From assembly GCA_942486035.1 (NCBI GenBank), contig CALNXK010000130.1:783501-847500 (forward strand): DNA of 64,000 nt. The letters run 5' to 3'. The stretch's first letter is position 1. Each line of letters begins with the position of its first letter. This DNA is from Porites lobata. Taxonomy: Eukaryota; Cnidaria; Anthozoa; Scleractinia; Poritidae. This document shows positions 1-11,595 of the stretch, piece after piece. The position numbers and the translations under genes were made by a program. The notes below the pieces were generated by a model, which was not told where the DNA came from, searched no databases, and worked only from the letters and a program-made list of their open reading frames with translations.

Positions 1-2809
1 ACTTTGATAGTGAAATGGTTAATAAAATTGGACCACACTAGAACGTGATGCCATTTGTCATTCTTAACGCCATCTCAACGCGCGTGGCCACTTGGAAATC
101 GGCTTTGACCGCGCTGTATAGCCACAGACCGCAACCGACCTTTTTCAATCCCCACTTCTCCGGAATTGGGACGCTTTCCCACGGTTTCCAATAAATGAAC
201 GTGACGAACTTACCTTTCTACTAGCAATAAGGACACTCGGTGCGATCGCATCGCTCTTACAACGCGTTTCAAATTATCATCGCACATCCAATACCAACCA
301 GCCAGCCATCTCTCCTCTTGCTCGCGAAACGTCCCAAGCGGCGCGGAAAAAAAGGAGCAGAGTCACGGCTGTTTTTGCAGGCTCATACCATCAACGCCAT
401 TTGGTGAATTTACGTTCAGCCTTTCTACAGTCAAACTAAGGACACGTGAACAAACTAGAATCTATTCAAGAAAAAAAAAATCTCTCGCTACTTTTTAGTG
501 CTTACACATGTCAGTGATGTGGAAAACGTTCAGCAGTTGATTTAGGATAATTAGATTGTGAACAAGCCACAAATAGCCACATCAAGATGGCATAATTAAC
601 TATATATTTTCAAGAATGTGACAAGTATGAGAATCGCTAATTTAGGAAGGTTCTTAACTTAAGCCGTGCCCAAAATAATCGCGCACAGTACAAATTTCTT
701 AGTTCAGTTTCGATCAATTTTTACTTTGACTACAGGGCGTCACCGGCTTACTGTCTGTCAAGGTAGAGTTAAGTTGGGCCCACCAACTTAGAATTTTGAA
801 CGTATCCCTAAAGGAAAATTGTAGTAGCAAATCAATTGGAAATGGTACCACAGCGAAGTGTGTTTTCCTTTGTTGACTTGAGTATACAGTGGATCAATCG
901 ACATGGTCAATGAGGACCCTCTGTGAAACAATTTGTCCAATTATACAGCGTCAATTGTTTCATCGCTAAGAGTCAATCAGATCGCACTGAAACAATTAAT
1001 TACTCGGTTCGTGACTTCCTTTGTTCAATATGTCATCTCCATAAACACAATGAATGGTAACCGTTGTTTAAAAAAAATCTGTTTTACGAAAGAAATTAAC
1101 TAAGTATTTTACAAAGTATTTGGAATATTAAAGCTATCTGTCTTTTGAAACAAAAAGTAATACAAATCTCGAAACGTTTGCTGAGTAGCTTTAGAACTTG
1201 CTTTTTACTCCAGAAAAATAAAGTTGCGGTTGTTTTGTTTTGATTTGTCCAACACAATTATAAGAAAAACAATACTTAAGCAAACAACACGTTGCTTGTA
1301 AGTTCAGAGGAAACTAATATAGCACGCTAACTTTCTTGTTTCAGTCTATGGAAGTAAAACATATGGTTGTTACTTGCTCAATGGCGTGGGGGCGCTCATC
1401 AAACCTTAGGCAATATGCAGGAATCAACCTGAATAGACAAAAAATTAACGAAAGGCTCACTCACAGCGGGGCTTCTACTCCCCGATTCAGCCCTAGGGGA
1501 AGTTTATGCTCGGCAAGTTACGAACAATACAAGCAATCAACTAAATAAATGAATGTAGGCTAAAGAGGAACGAGATATTTTGTTTACATTTCTAATCCAA
1601 AGGCAATCGATCTTTTATGGCGTTCCTTTTTCATGTGAGAGGTATCACGATAATTATAATTAAAGAGCATTAAGTTAATTACATCTACTTAATTAAATCG
1701 AGATTGATTTAACCTAATTTAATCGCATAGCGTGAGAGAGCAAGTTCAAATATACGAAAACTTAGGAGCGGTGAACGCATCTTGACAAAACGTGTGTCGC
1801 ACAAAACAATTAAAGAAATATCTCGAAAAATTCGCTTTATGTTGTTGACTGACCTTTGATAATTTTAGCGCCTTTAAAATAAATACTGATACCGTTATCA
1901 AGCTTCATCAAAGCGGAACAACCTTATTCAAACCAGTGATCTTGAAACACGCAAGGTTTGGAAGAAGTAAAAAATATGAAGTTACTTATTATAAAATACC
2001 GCTTTTCAGTGTCATAGAAGACCTTGCTTTGGGCGGTGAAGCTTAAAGCACACAACTTCGATCTAGGAGATAGTTGGATTCTGCTACATATGGGTCCAAG
2101 GGCATGGTGCAGTGGACCTGTTCAGTTTAGAACATGCGATCATCTCACTACTCCAAGTTTACATTAAAGTGTTCTTTTTATTGAGAAAGTATCTCAATTT
2201 AAAGGTGCTGTCTAATAATTTTAATTTACGTTTCTGGATTCACCCACAAGAAGAACTCGAGTAGAACGTCTCGATTAAAGTTTGACTCTAGATATCAAGG
2301 GGTTACAGAAAGCTTCCATCAATGTCTATCACAAGTTACACGGGTTTAAAGTTACCATGTTATGTAAACAGCTACATTTTAAACTACATTATTACGGATT
2401 AACGTATTAACGTAATGATTTTCGGACTTCCTGTTTATCATTTTTGAGGTTACGACAAGACGTGAAGAAATGTGACCGGCTTACGGGCTGTACATATTAA
2501 AATCACTGATACTCTTCTCACGGAAATAGTTTCTACTGGGGCGTCGGGGAGTAGCACGTTGAATCTTGCAGCAAAAAAGAATCCTGAATCGGTTCGTGGT
2601 CAACATCAGTACTGGTTTCTTTTGCTGGGTGAAAAAGAGAACGGAAAAGTATTATTTAGATCGCGGTTAATGCAAAAATAAGATTGATGATTGTTAACTA
2701 GAGTTGTGGGGGTTTGGAAAAGTCCAGCATAAGCTGTATTACCAGGTGTTGAGTCATCGTCAAACTATCATTTAAGACGTCTCTTGGTTTCTTGAAGCAT
2801 ACGCTGATA
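1..2809. other. Spacer upstream of receptor 1, no gene seen
   Basis: This AT-rich stretch holds only short open frames with no recognisable domains. I saw no RNA gene, transposon end or tandem repeat in it. The promoter and any 5' untranslated exon of receptor 1 would lie at its right end, but no clear core promoter element stands out. Confidence 0.5.
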
Positions 2810-4348
2810 ATGAACTCAACTGCTCAAGTAAATGAATCAAGCACAAGTTGGTTCGTGGAACCTCTGTCTTTTAAAGTAACGAAGATTGTACTCTACGCCA
2901 TGATCCTCATCGTCGGGACGGTAGGAAACACGATGATCATACTGATCATTTGTAAATTTAAGCAAATGAAAAAGGCGCCTGGAAATCTTTTCATCCTAAA
3001 TCTCGCCGTATGTGACCTGCTTACTCCGCTTGTGAGCATTCCTCTTGACCTTGCTTTGGTGGAAAGCAACGGCAAGTGGTATCTTGGCCCTGTACTATGC
3101 AAGTTGCTTCCTCCAATAGCCACCTTTATCGCCACCGTTTCGCCTCTTACATTAGCCGTGATCTCTCTGGACCGATATCGAACCCTACTGCATCCTTTTA
3201 AAAAACGTCTGGACAGGAAGACCGTAAAGACCTTCATAGTCCTGGTGCATTTATTTTCAGGTGTATTAGTCCTTCCTTATATCATAACTTTGGAGCTGTC
3301 TGCCGATGGACATTGCTCAGAAGTTTGGCCCAATCCGGGTCAATTACATTCGAAGATATACACAGTTGTCCTCTTCCTGGGTCAGTACGCGCTCCCGCTT
3401 GTTTTCATGGCTGCCATGTACATTTCGGCTGCAAAAAGCCTCTTTGAATCCACTCAACGCGCGCGTTCGATGTCGCTTAGCTCTTGGAAAAACTCATCTA
3501 CGGCAGAGGGGAGATCAAGAAATGGATCTGGAAATGATTCATTATCAATGGAAGCCGGGTTGATTCGTCCTTGTGAAGCTCGGTCGTACGACTCGTTAGA
3601 AAGACACTTCTACAAAGAAAGCCTACACAACGTTCAGGTCACCAAGATGTTTATAGTGATTGTGCTCGTTTTTGCTGTGATGACTTTACCACTGGAAGTT
3701 TTATGGATGTGGTCGGAGTTTGGTGATGGCAAAACAAGTCGCGTCTACCCGGCTATTTCAGTTATGTGTCGTTTATTCACGTATGCGAATAGTTGCCTTA
3801 ACCCGATTATCTTCTACAAGTTAAGCCGCGATTTTAACAGAGGGTTTTCAAACGTCTTCAGAAAGTGCACCCCATGTCGTGCAGATAAGAGCGCAGTTAA
3901 AGAAACACAGCTGGGTGCCATAAGTGCATATGGAACGTGGGATCGCAACATAATGAGGACCCGCACTCCATCTTGGTTGACCCCTCGTGGATCTTTCCAA
4001 AGCGGACATTCCGTGAGTTTCGCAGATCAAGAAAAGGCAAGCCCTGAAATAAAAATGGAAAATCACTTAAACGTACCGGGAGCCGAATTCGAAAATCACA
4101 AGAAATCATTCTCTGTTGAAATGTTTAACAGAATTTCAATTAATAAATTGCCAGAGGGTAAATATCCAAAAGGTGACATCGCTAACTCTTTGCGTGGCTC
4201 TGTCCTGAGGGTCGCATCCACGAGTAACGAAAACGTGCTAAATAGAAACTGCAGTATATCAATCAACGTTTTGCTTTGCGAAGGGAACATCGCAATAGAG
4301 TTAGGAAACTTGGAGTCCTTAATAGTTCTTCCACAAACAGACTGTTAG
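2810..4348 (+). CDS. Receptor 1: class A peptide-type GPCR, intronless, tail ends QTDC
   Basis: A 512-residue seven-helix receptor in one exon, expected at the plasma membrane and coupled to G proteins. The open frame extends six codons upstream to a TTG; I use the first in-frame ATG. The N-terminus is short with N-glycosylation sites (N2, N8). Visible marks are N40 (1.50), D69 (2.50), C97 and C169 for the TM3-ECL2 disulfide, DRY at 121-123, C-x-E-x-W-P from 169, P196 (5.50), P294 (6.50) and NPIIF at 331-335. The toggle position 6.48 is T292 instead of Trp, and Y7.53 is Phe. Cysteines 353 and 356 after helix 8 could be palmitoylated. The third loop is long (about 210-277). The roughly 155-residue tail ends in Q-T-D-C, a possible PDZ ligand. 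C-x-E-x-W-P resembles NPFF/NPY/orexin-type receptors; the ligand is unknown. Confidence 0.93.
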   Translation: MNSTAQVNESSTSWFVEPLSFKVTKIVLYAMILIVGTVGNTMIILIICKFKQMKKAPGNLFILNLAVCDLLTPLVSIPLDLALVESNGKWYLGPVLCKLLPPIATFIATVSPLTLAVISLDRYRTLLHPFKKRLDRKTVKTFIVLVHLFSGVLVLPYIITLELSADGHCSEVWPNPGQLHSKIYTVVLFLGQYALPLVFMAAMYISAAKSLFESTQRARSMSLSSWKNSSTAEGRSRNGSGNDSLSMEAGLIRPCEARSYDSLERHFYKESLHNVQVTKMFIVIVLVFAVMTLPLEVLWMWSEFGDGKTSRVYPAISVMCRLFTYANSCLNPIIFYKLSRDFNRGFSNVFRKCTPCRADKSAVKETQLGAISAYGTWDRNIMRTRTPSWLTPRGSFQSGHSVSFADQEKASPEIKMENHLNVPGAEFENHKKSFSVEMFNRISINKLPEGKYPKGDIANSLRGSVLRVASTSNENVLNRNCSISINVLLCEGNIAIELGNLESLIVLPQTDC

Positions 4349-7300
4349 AAGTAATTGCAAGTTATACTCACCGGTTTTGCCGACGACTGTATTTAATAAG
4401 CATTTATCTTAGATAAGCAAATGATTAGATCATATAACGTTTCAGTCGTAATCAGAACATTTTGTTCACCTCTCCTGATGATCTTTGACTGTAGTTTTGA
4501 CTAAAAGATGCTGTAAAACAGTCCTATTACATGTTAAGTGCATTTTAAGTACCATTTTCAAAGTGGCAATCAAACCGTTTAACAATCGAGTAGTTTTCAA
4601 AACCCACATAGCAATTCAGCAGATGGAGGCAGATTAAATCTTTCTTACTGAAAAGTATCAATTTCAAAGCAGTTACTATTGCCGAAAATTATCTTTCAAG
4701 TGTCGGAAGAGCGCTTTGTAATGTAAAACTCAAATCAAGAAAGATGCTTCTGTCGTTTGATTGTTCACTTAGCAATTTATAAACCAACAGTTTGTTAACC
4801 AGGGAATCGCTGACTCTTTACGTTTAGTCCCCCACCAAAAAAAATTAATTCTCTTTCTCTTATCACAATACTCATATAATGGGCGCATATAGCCTGTTCA
4901 AGGCATTCAGATAGTAAAACGCGCGCGAAAAAATGACGAGGGAAAAAACGAGGGCGCTCACTGCATATGATTTAACATGCTCCCCATCATCTAAACGCTT
5001 GCCGAACAGGCTAGAAAGCGGCATGAAAAAAGAAAATCTATGCACAACAATCTCGTTGATGTTGATCTCAATGGGTAAACTTTGCCAATTCTTTAATACC
5101 GTCCTGATTACTTTACTTATCTCTGTTTCGTATATTCCAAGAAATAATCAGCTACAGGTGGGAAAGAACATTCTAATAACAAAAAACAAGTTTGCCATTC
5201 TGTATCAAGTAAATCAAACCTTCAAGGCATTCCTGTATAACTTAACTCTAAGGAAGGGGGGGAAGGGTATTTCCTACAGTGGCCTATAAGGGGAGGTTAT
5301 TTCCCTTGTTGAAGTATATGAAAGGGTAGGGAAATCTGTCATTTCTCTAGGTAAAAAAAACAAAAGGGGCCAATAAAATGCATTCTATGGCTATGAAAAA
5401 GTCGATAAAACGTTCTGTTTTTGTGATTTCTTCATATTTTTAAGATAATGCATTTACAGCAGTTGAAAGGGATGCAACGTTCTAAGCTATAGGTATGTTA
5501 AAGGGGTATTATTTGTCAATAGAAGGTATACGAGTATGAAGAGGTACTTTTTTCTGTCAAAAGGGTATATAACAGACTTTGTTGAGTACCTCTCCCCCCC
5601 CTCCCAAACCTTGGGAACTTAGCAACCATGGAAATAACCAGCTACAGGTGGGAAAAGGAATGTTCTAGCAAAAACAAGTTTGTCATTCCATACCAAGAAT
5701 AAAAAACTTCAAACCTCCCGATTCAAAAGGCAAAGCTACATAACTTATCCTACGTTTCTGAAAAGAAAGCTTTCTAAAGAAAGTCCTTAGAAAGCAGTAA
5801 AATTGAGATAAGGAACTATTCCTATTTCCAATCAACAATATTAAAGCTCATTTTTTAAGGTAAGTTTAGGGGTTGTGATATTAGACATCAGTCCCTGAGA
5901 CTGGAAATGCAAACCGCTTTCTCCGTTCCGTTTACTAGCATGTTTTTCCAACAATTCAAGAGAACACGCCGATAACAGAATCTATAACAAAAACACCCCA
6001 GCGTCGGCCCCAGTGAAACCCGCAATAATCATGCTGTTTGCTTACTTCGAAACCACACAAAAAGGTTCTTGATCGAAAAAGGAAAGCATTGCTTTACGTG
6101 TGCGTGGAGTCTACAGGAAGCTGTTGAAACCCCCCACCGTGATTATTGGCGTAACTATCGAGAATAAACTATACGAAACAAAACAAATTGCTTCAGGCTT
6201 TAACAAGTGCGCGGCTTTCAAAAGTCTAATAAAGCGGCTTGTGGTTGTTTTGTTGATTGAACTTATAATCAAATAGAATGAATTTTTATGAAGTTGTTTT
6301 AAGTTCTAATGAGTCTGCAGGTGGTAAGATAAATATATGTTATAGTTAGGGAGGTAAGACAGCAAGATCACCATCATTTTGATCGCATTTAAGACATAAT
6401 ATAACAAATTTAGAACAAAGTTGACCAAACTTCGTGACCAGTGATTAATATCCAGCTACATGATTGATTTTAATGTCTCCGGCTCTCGGTTTGACGTTTC
6501 TATCGAAACTATTTTTGACGGCCACAATAGCCCATTTAGCCCTGTGCGTCCAGGGTCACAGCCTCATTCCTAGGACTCGTTCTTCCGGGACGAGCTGGAT
6601 GGAGACCTGGGCACGGGACTTAAGAATTGTTGATGTGTTCTCAAACGTCTGCACAATTTAATATGGGAGTTGATTTCTACATAGATGCTTCTTGGTCTTT
6701 AATTCCAAGTTTCTATAAGCAGTAAGACTGTCTTCGCTTCAGTGACACTTCGGTTATTTCGTCTACCCTTGTTCTATTAATAGCAATTTCCTGTTGAAAT
6801 TGATTGTTCCATCAAGTGTTGAAAGCCTGAAGCTCGAGGATGGTTGAAGAAACCGACGAATCACGTCTTTCGTCGTGCTAACAATTTGGTTAATAGCTAT
6901 TAAAAGCAATCAGCTAGACAGGAATATTATGTTTGTGAGAATTTCTGTCACAATACGAAATAAGTTCGAACGTCAAGCCGCCATCTTGGATAATCTGGGC
7001 ACTATACTGGGGCACATTACAACCCCCCACCCCCACCCCCTACTTGGGAAATTCAGCTGACCCGCTTCTGTTCCTCAAATAGCCATAACCTTTTCCCATG
7101 ATTTTCTTAGAGCATCGCCACCTTTTTTTTATAGACCATTTCCATTTTTTAGGGATCAGACAGGGCGTCCACAACGCGATTATCTTGCCCTTAGCTCTCT
7201 CTTCTCCTCTCCTTCGACCTGGAGTATTCCATTCGATACCCTGGCTATAAAGACCCTTAGCAGGTAGCAGTGAAATAAAAGTAAGATGTTCAGGTGGGAT

Positions 7301-10287
7301 TATTCCGGATGAAGTGTACTGGAAAAACCACTATTGATCACCACCCAAACTATCGGTCTCTTTTTAACTTTAATTCTCTGAAGGACCCCTTTAATTAATC
7401 CTCGTAATCGATCAATTACAGCCTCTCTTGACTTGAATATACTAAGAATAGCCAGAGTTAAATTGAATAAATTTCCCGCACATTCAGCCAGTGAACGTTT
7501 TCTCGAGAATTGCTTACATTGTATTGTGTTGTCAAGTGGTATTACGTGATAAGCGTGGATGTACTTTGCAGAGCACACAAATATATTAAGATCCAATAAC
7601 CTTATTAGATAATAGGATATATTGGTTTTGAAGATTGGATTTGTCTAAGCCGTTTACGTTACATCGATCGAATTTAGCTGCACTGCTGAAATATTTAATT
7701 GTATCAGAAACACTTGTGATGGCAAAAGCACGACGACAAACCACTGAGGGACAACAGGAACTTTGGTAGACCATGGATTTGTTTTCTTTACTTTCCTATC
7801 ACTCCTCCTGCCGTAAGCTGAGGATCAGTTTACTGTTTCAGAAATACTTCTCAGTGGGCTTGTTCTGCAGGTATGATCATCGCAATATGCGTGTGGTTTC
7901 AATTTGATCAGTAAATACCAAGAGAGATCAATTCTCTCTTGTAAATACTCGTTACCAATTGACATTTCTAACAGCCATCAATCACTACAAGATTGAGAAT
8001 ATTCCCAACAATCAAGACTGATAAACAACTGCAACAACTTGAAGAGCAACTTGAGGAAAAATGAGTAGTTATATACTCGCCTTCATTTCCAAGGAACTCT
8101 GAGGAACTAGTTTGTTAAACCCGAAAGTTGATATAGCGGTTTTGATCGCAGGCTTCAGTTGCATCTTTGAAACCTTTGCCTGAAGGGACATATAATTTAA
8201 GACGGCTATCAGTTGTCGGTTCATATTCCGAGGGTCAAGGCCTCTTTGACCTAGAAGAAAGCAAAAACAAATCTTTCCGGTTTCAATTATTGCTGAAAAA
8301 GTTCGAAATATACGAAGCAAAGGCCCTCTCGTTGAAATTTCCGTTCATGCATTTTAAACTACAAGTGGATAGTCGAGGATAGCGAGACTCGGTGATAAAC
8401 AATGTTTAAACACGTTTTGCCAAAACTTAACCTGTATCAGTTCATCTGAGCGTTGAATAAACTGCCTTCTAGTCACAGTTATCGCTAGAAAACAGTTGTG
8501 CATACACACCCACCCATACACACGCACCAATTTCGTTTTGCTCACTGGCACAAATTTGCCAGTTTGGCGTTTTCAGCAGCTCTCATGACAAATTTTACTG
8601 GCAATACAATGACTCGATTCAGGACAAAGTTTTGCGCCAGCAAATCTGAAAGGTCTGGCAAGGGTTACAAGGGGCGCGATCCATTCAACCAAAATTCCGA
8701 CCGGTCAGACCGGGAAAAGTGGTCCACCTCCACGAAGGTAAGTTCATGACAAGGGTAAGGTTTTCGGACACATGCGCGCCGCGTATCTCCGCAAGATTTC
8801 ATGATCAAGTTTTCAGAGGAACTACAGTAACGTTCCACGAAGGTACGTTCATGACAAGGAGTAACAGTAAAATTGTAAAAATTGATCGCAAGATTCCAAT
8901 GAATTATTTCAAAATCACTTCAGCAGATTAAGCGACATTTTGCATTCAACGGCAGCCCTGCGCCTCCCACTCGTCCCCCCTTGAAACTATTTTAGACCAA
9001 ATAGATTTCTCTTATTACTATGCTTGTTGACTAAGTTCCATACGGAAACATTTTCGAGTTTAGAAACGCCTGCAGGGCATGGGCATGAATGTCTCCTTAT
9101 GTTGGACGTCTTACTAACAAGCACATTACCACTACTTGCCCTCAGAGGCGTTTTTCATTTGACGAGCAGAGAAAATTAGGTTTTGACTGTTTGAAATTCT
9201 GGATGCCAGAGTGAAGACGCCTTTTGTATGATGACGTCATCGTCCTACAGTAAAAAGCGCTCGTTTTTACCACTGATATTACGTCAATCGGTACACTTAT
9301 GTTGTCGAAAGGTCCGTGAGCATGGTAAATGATTTTACCTTAAACTGCAGACACATCTTCAATCACTCCTTATTGTTCGCGATATCGGATAAACACCTGG
9401 TCTCTAACTGAATTTTCTTTGCTGTTTACTTTATTTTGAATTAGGACTGTCTTGAGTTGTCCATGCATTGTCTAGCGATTTTAAGCTTTTTTCAAGGAAA
9501 CAAAAATCTGGAATTGTCCCTAGGGTGAGGCATTTGCGCACAGTTTTAAAGCCCTTCGGTGGGGTGACTGTGGTTTTTGCTGTCCAGGCTCATCCTCATT
9601 CTTCTTAACCCCTTCCAAACCAATTTTTCTGTTTATCAAGAATCTCCCTTTTGTTTCTGCTCCGTTAAATTTGCCCAATTTTTAAAATGTCGATTTCTGC
9701 TTTGATTAAGGTCAATGCGATGTAGAGGCCTACCACCAAAATAATGTCACTAAAAATACAATAAAGAGGATTGTTCTTTCAATCTGTATTGGCAAAGGAA
9801 GATTAGCTTTGAAGACAGGGTTGTAGTCGAAGGCCCAAAAGCAGCTTCTATTAACCAATATGGCGCCGGTCCGAGGCACCCAAAAACCGGCCATGTCGAT
9901 AATTTCCAAAGTAGGAGGAAGTTCAGCTTGCCAATTTTTGAGATAAAATTGCGTCGCGTGCTTATGATACCTTCGTATGGAGTTCGTACGTTTGTATCTG
10001 CACGCAGCGTTTTCTGCTAACCCTTATAGTGGCGCCCACATGCTTACACGCATGCCAAAAGCATGGGTCAAGTACCACTCCTATCATGGAGATAGAGCAA
10101 GCAGATACCTTCATACCTTAACTAGATTTGTTTATATTTCGAGGCATATAATATTAACGTTATCCATCTTGCTAGCATGGGATTGTAGTTCTTTCCGCAC
10201 AGATATTTTCTACACTGTGACCGCATACTTTCCACCAAACGACAACATTATCAATTCCTTTGACTTATTTGTTCCAGTAATTTTGAA
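4349..10287. other. Spacer between receptors 1 and 2
   Basis: No convincing gene. It contains one copy of the dispersed G/C-ended repeat (5255-5605) and a small imperfect direct repeat in which a CCACGAAGGTA..TTCATGACAAGG block occurs at about 8731-8760 and again at about 8836-8865. The remaining open frames are short and carry no recognisable motifs. Confidence 0.5.
5255..5605 (+). repeat. Dispersed G/C-ended repeat, copy A
   Basis: It starts in a G run followed by TATTTCC and ends in GTACC plus a C run, so its ends are roughly inverted. Internal blocks shared with the copies at 19.2 and 49.7 kb include TTGTTGAAGTATATGAAAG, TTTACAGCAGTTGAAAGG and TTTGTCAATAGAAGGTATA. It has no coding capacity and looks like a non-autonomous element. 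This copy lacks the GCGGAGCCTCCCCGTA block found near the right end of the other two. Confidence 0.7.
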
Positions 10288-11595
10288 TTAACAATCAGTT
10301 TCTTTTAGTTCTTCGAGAAGTTTCCCCAAGTTTGAGCTGTTTATCAGCCCCTCTTGAAGAGGTAAATCCATAATAAAATCTTGCGCATCCATACGTTTCC
10401 CATCTGCGAAATCCGAGTCATACAAATTTGTTCTTTTTCCATTCCATGTTTGATCAGAACAAACTCGAACAGACTTCAAATTTCCGCGCGAATTAGTCTC
10501 CTCCGGCGGAGGTGAGGGGCGCTGATTGTCAGGGACACTTCTACTCACTTTGCGGGCAAATTTTCGAGTTTCGCTGCTTATCTTTCTTAAAGGCTTAACT
10601 ACAGTGGTGTGACCAATCCTTGCAAAGCCAGATCTGAATTCTTTGCTTTTCAGGGCGTAAATAAATGGATTTAAAACGCTGTTCGCGTAAGTACAGATCC
10701 GACCCACGGCGGAAACGTAATTAAAATAATCGCTCTTGCCTCCATTTTCAAAGTCGTTCCAAAACCAAATAACTTGATTTGGAAACATGCTGATCGCAAA
10801 TACCACGACTACGATGATGAACATCTTCGCTAGGTGTATGTTCTGTTCCTTTCTTCTATGTTCCATGCTGTCTTTACTCATGTTTGATAACTGAGATGCC
10901 TTGCTATAGCTTCCATGCCTTCTTTCGTCTACGGAGGTGAGCCTCAACAGGTTTAAGCGCAAGCTTCTATAAATGAGCAAATACGCAACGGACATTGTCA
11001 TCAGAGGAAAAGCATATCCGAAAAGAAACAGTGCAACTGTATATCCTTTTCTGTAGTCCACATTCGGCCATATTTCGTCGCACGACCTTTTAGGCTCGTC
11101 CGTGTAATTCAAAACTAGAAAATAAGGTACACAGATGCCGATTGAAATAGCCTGAATTGATAAGACGGCCATAAGAACATGGTAACTCGTAAGACGCCTC
11201 ACAAACGGCTTTGAAAGTGTTCTGAATCTTTCTAAACTAATCACCGCGAGAGTTACTGAAGATGAAATCGAAAAAGCTGTCTCAAGTGGCCACAGAAGTT
11301 TACACATTGTCTTCCCAAATTGCCAAACGTAGTCCCTTTCTTCAAGCGCTAAATCAAACGGAATGCTCAAAGCTGGAGTGATAAAATCGCACAACGCAAG
11401 GTGCAAGATGAGAAAGTTTGCTGGAGTTCGCATGTCTTTAGCTCCTATAATCACAATAGCAACTAAGCTATTTCCAACGCAGCTTAGAGCCAAAATTAAA
11501 ACGTACAGCGAGATCTTCACAATTCGGAATTCCATTTCCTCCACGCTTGCACTCGTTGTTCCCTCTTGGGTGGTGCTGGTATTATTTGCTTCCAT
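10288..11595 (-). CDS. Receptor 2: class A peptide-type GPCR, intronless, tail ends ETDC
   Basis: A 435-residue receptor starting at an ATG, with N-glycosylation sites at N4 and N5. Helices run roughly 24-50, 61-83, 98-123, 138-162, 184-208, 255-279 and 290-313. Key residues are N42, D70, the C98-C172 disulfide pair, ERF at 122-124 (a variant of DRY), C-x-E-x-W-P from 172, P197, P272 and NPFIY at 309-313. Position 6.48 is M270. The end of loop 3 reads KEQNIHLAKMF. After helix 8 there is no palmitoylation cysteine; instead comes VVKPLRKISSETRKFARKVS with two basophilic kinase-type sites. The tail ends in a leucine- and glutamate-rich segment (about 422-431) followed by E-T-D-C. It is closest to receptors 3-5. 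Confidence 0.94.
   Translation of the reverse strand: MEANNTSTTQEGTTSASVEEMEFRIVKISLYVLILALSCVGNSLVAIVIIGAKDMRTPANFLILHLALCDFITPALSIPFDLALEERDYVWQFGKTMCKLLWPLETAFSISSSVTLAVISLERFRTLSKPFVRRLTSYHVLMAVLSIQAISIGICVPYFLVLNYTDEPKRSCDEIWPNVDYRKGYTVALFLFGYAFPLMTMSVAYLLIYRSLRLNLLRLTSVDERRHGSYSKASQLSNMSKDSMEHRRKEQNIHLAKMFIIVVVVFAISMFPNQVIWFWNDFENGGKSDYFNYVSAVGRICTYANSVLNPFIYALKSKEFRSGFARIGHTTVVKPLRKISSETRKFARKVSRSVPDNQRPSPPPEETNSRGNLKSVRVCSDQTWNGKRTNLYDSDFADGKRMDAQDFIMDLPLQEGLINSSNLGKLLEELKETDC

Noticed and set aside
9232..9239. Palindromic cAMP-response-type site TGACGTCA
   Set aside because: About one copy is expected by chance in a window this size, and it is more than 2 kb from the start of either neighbouring receptor gene.
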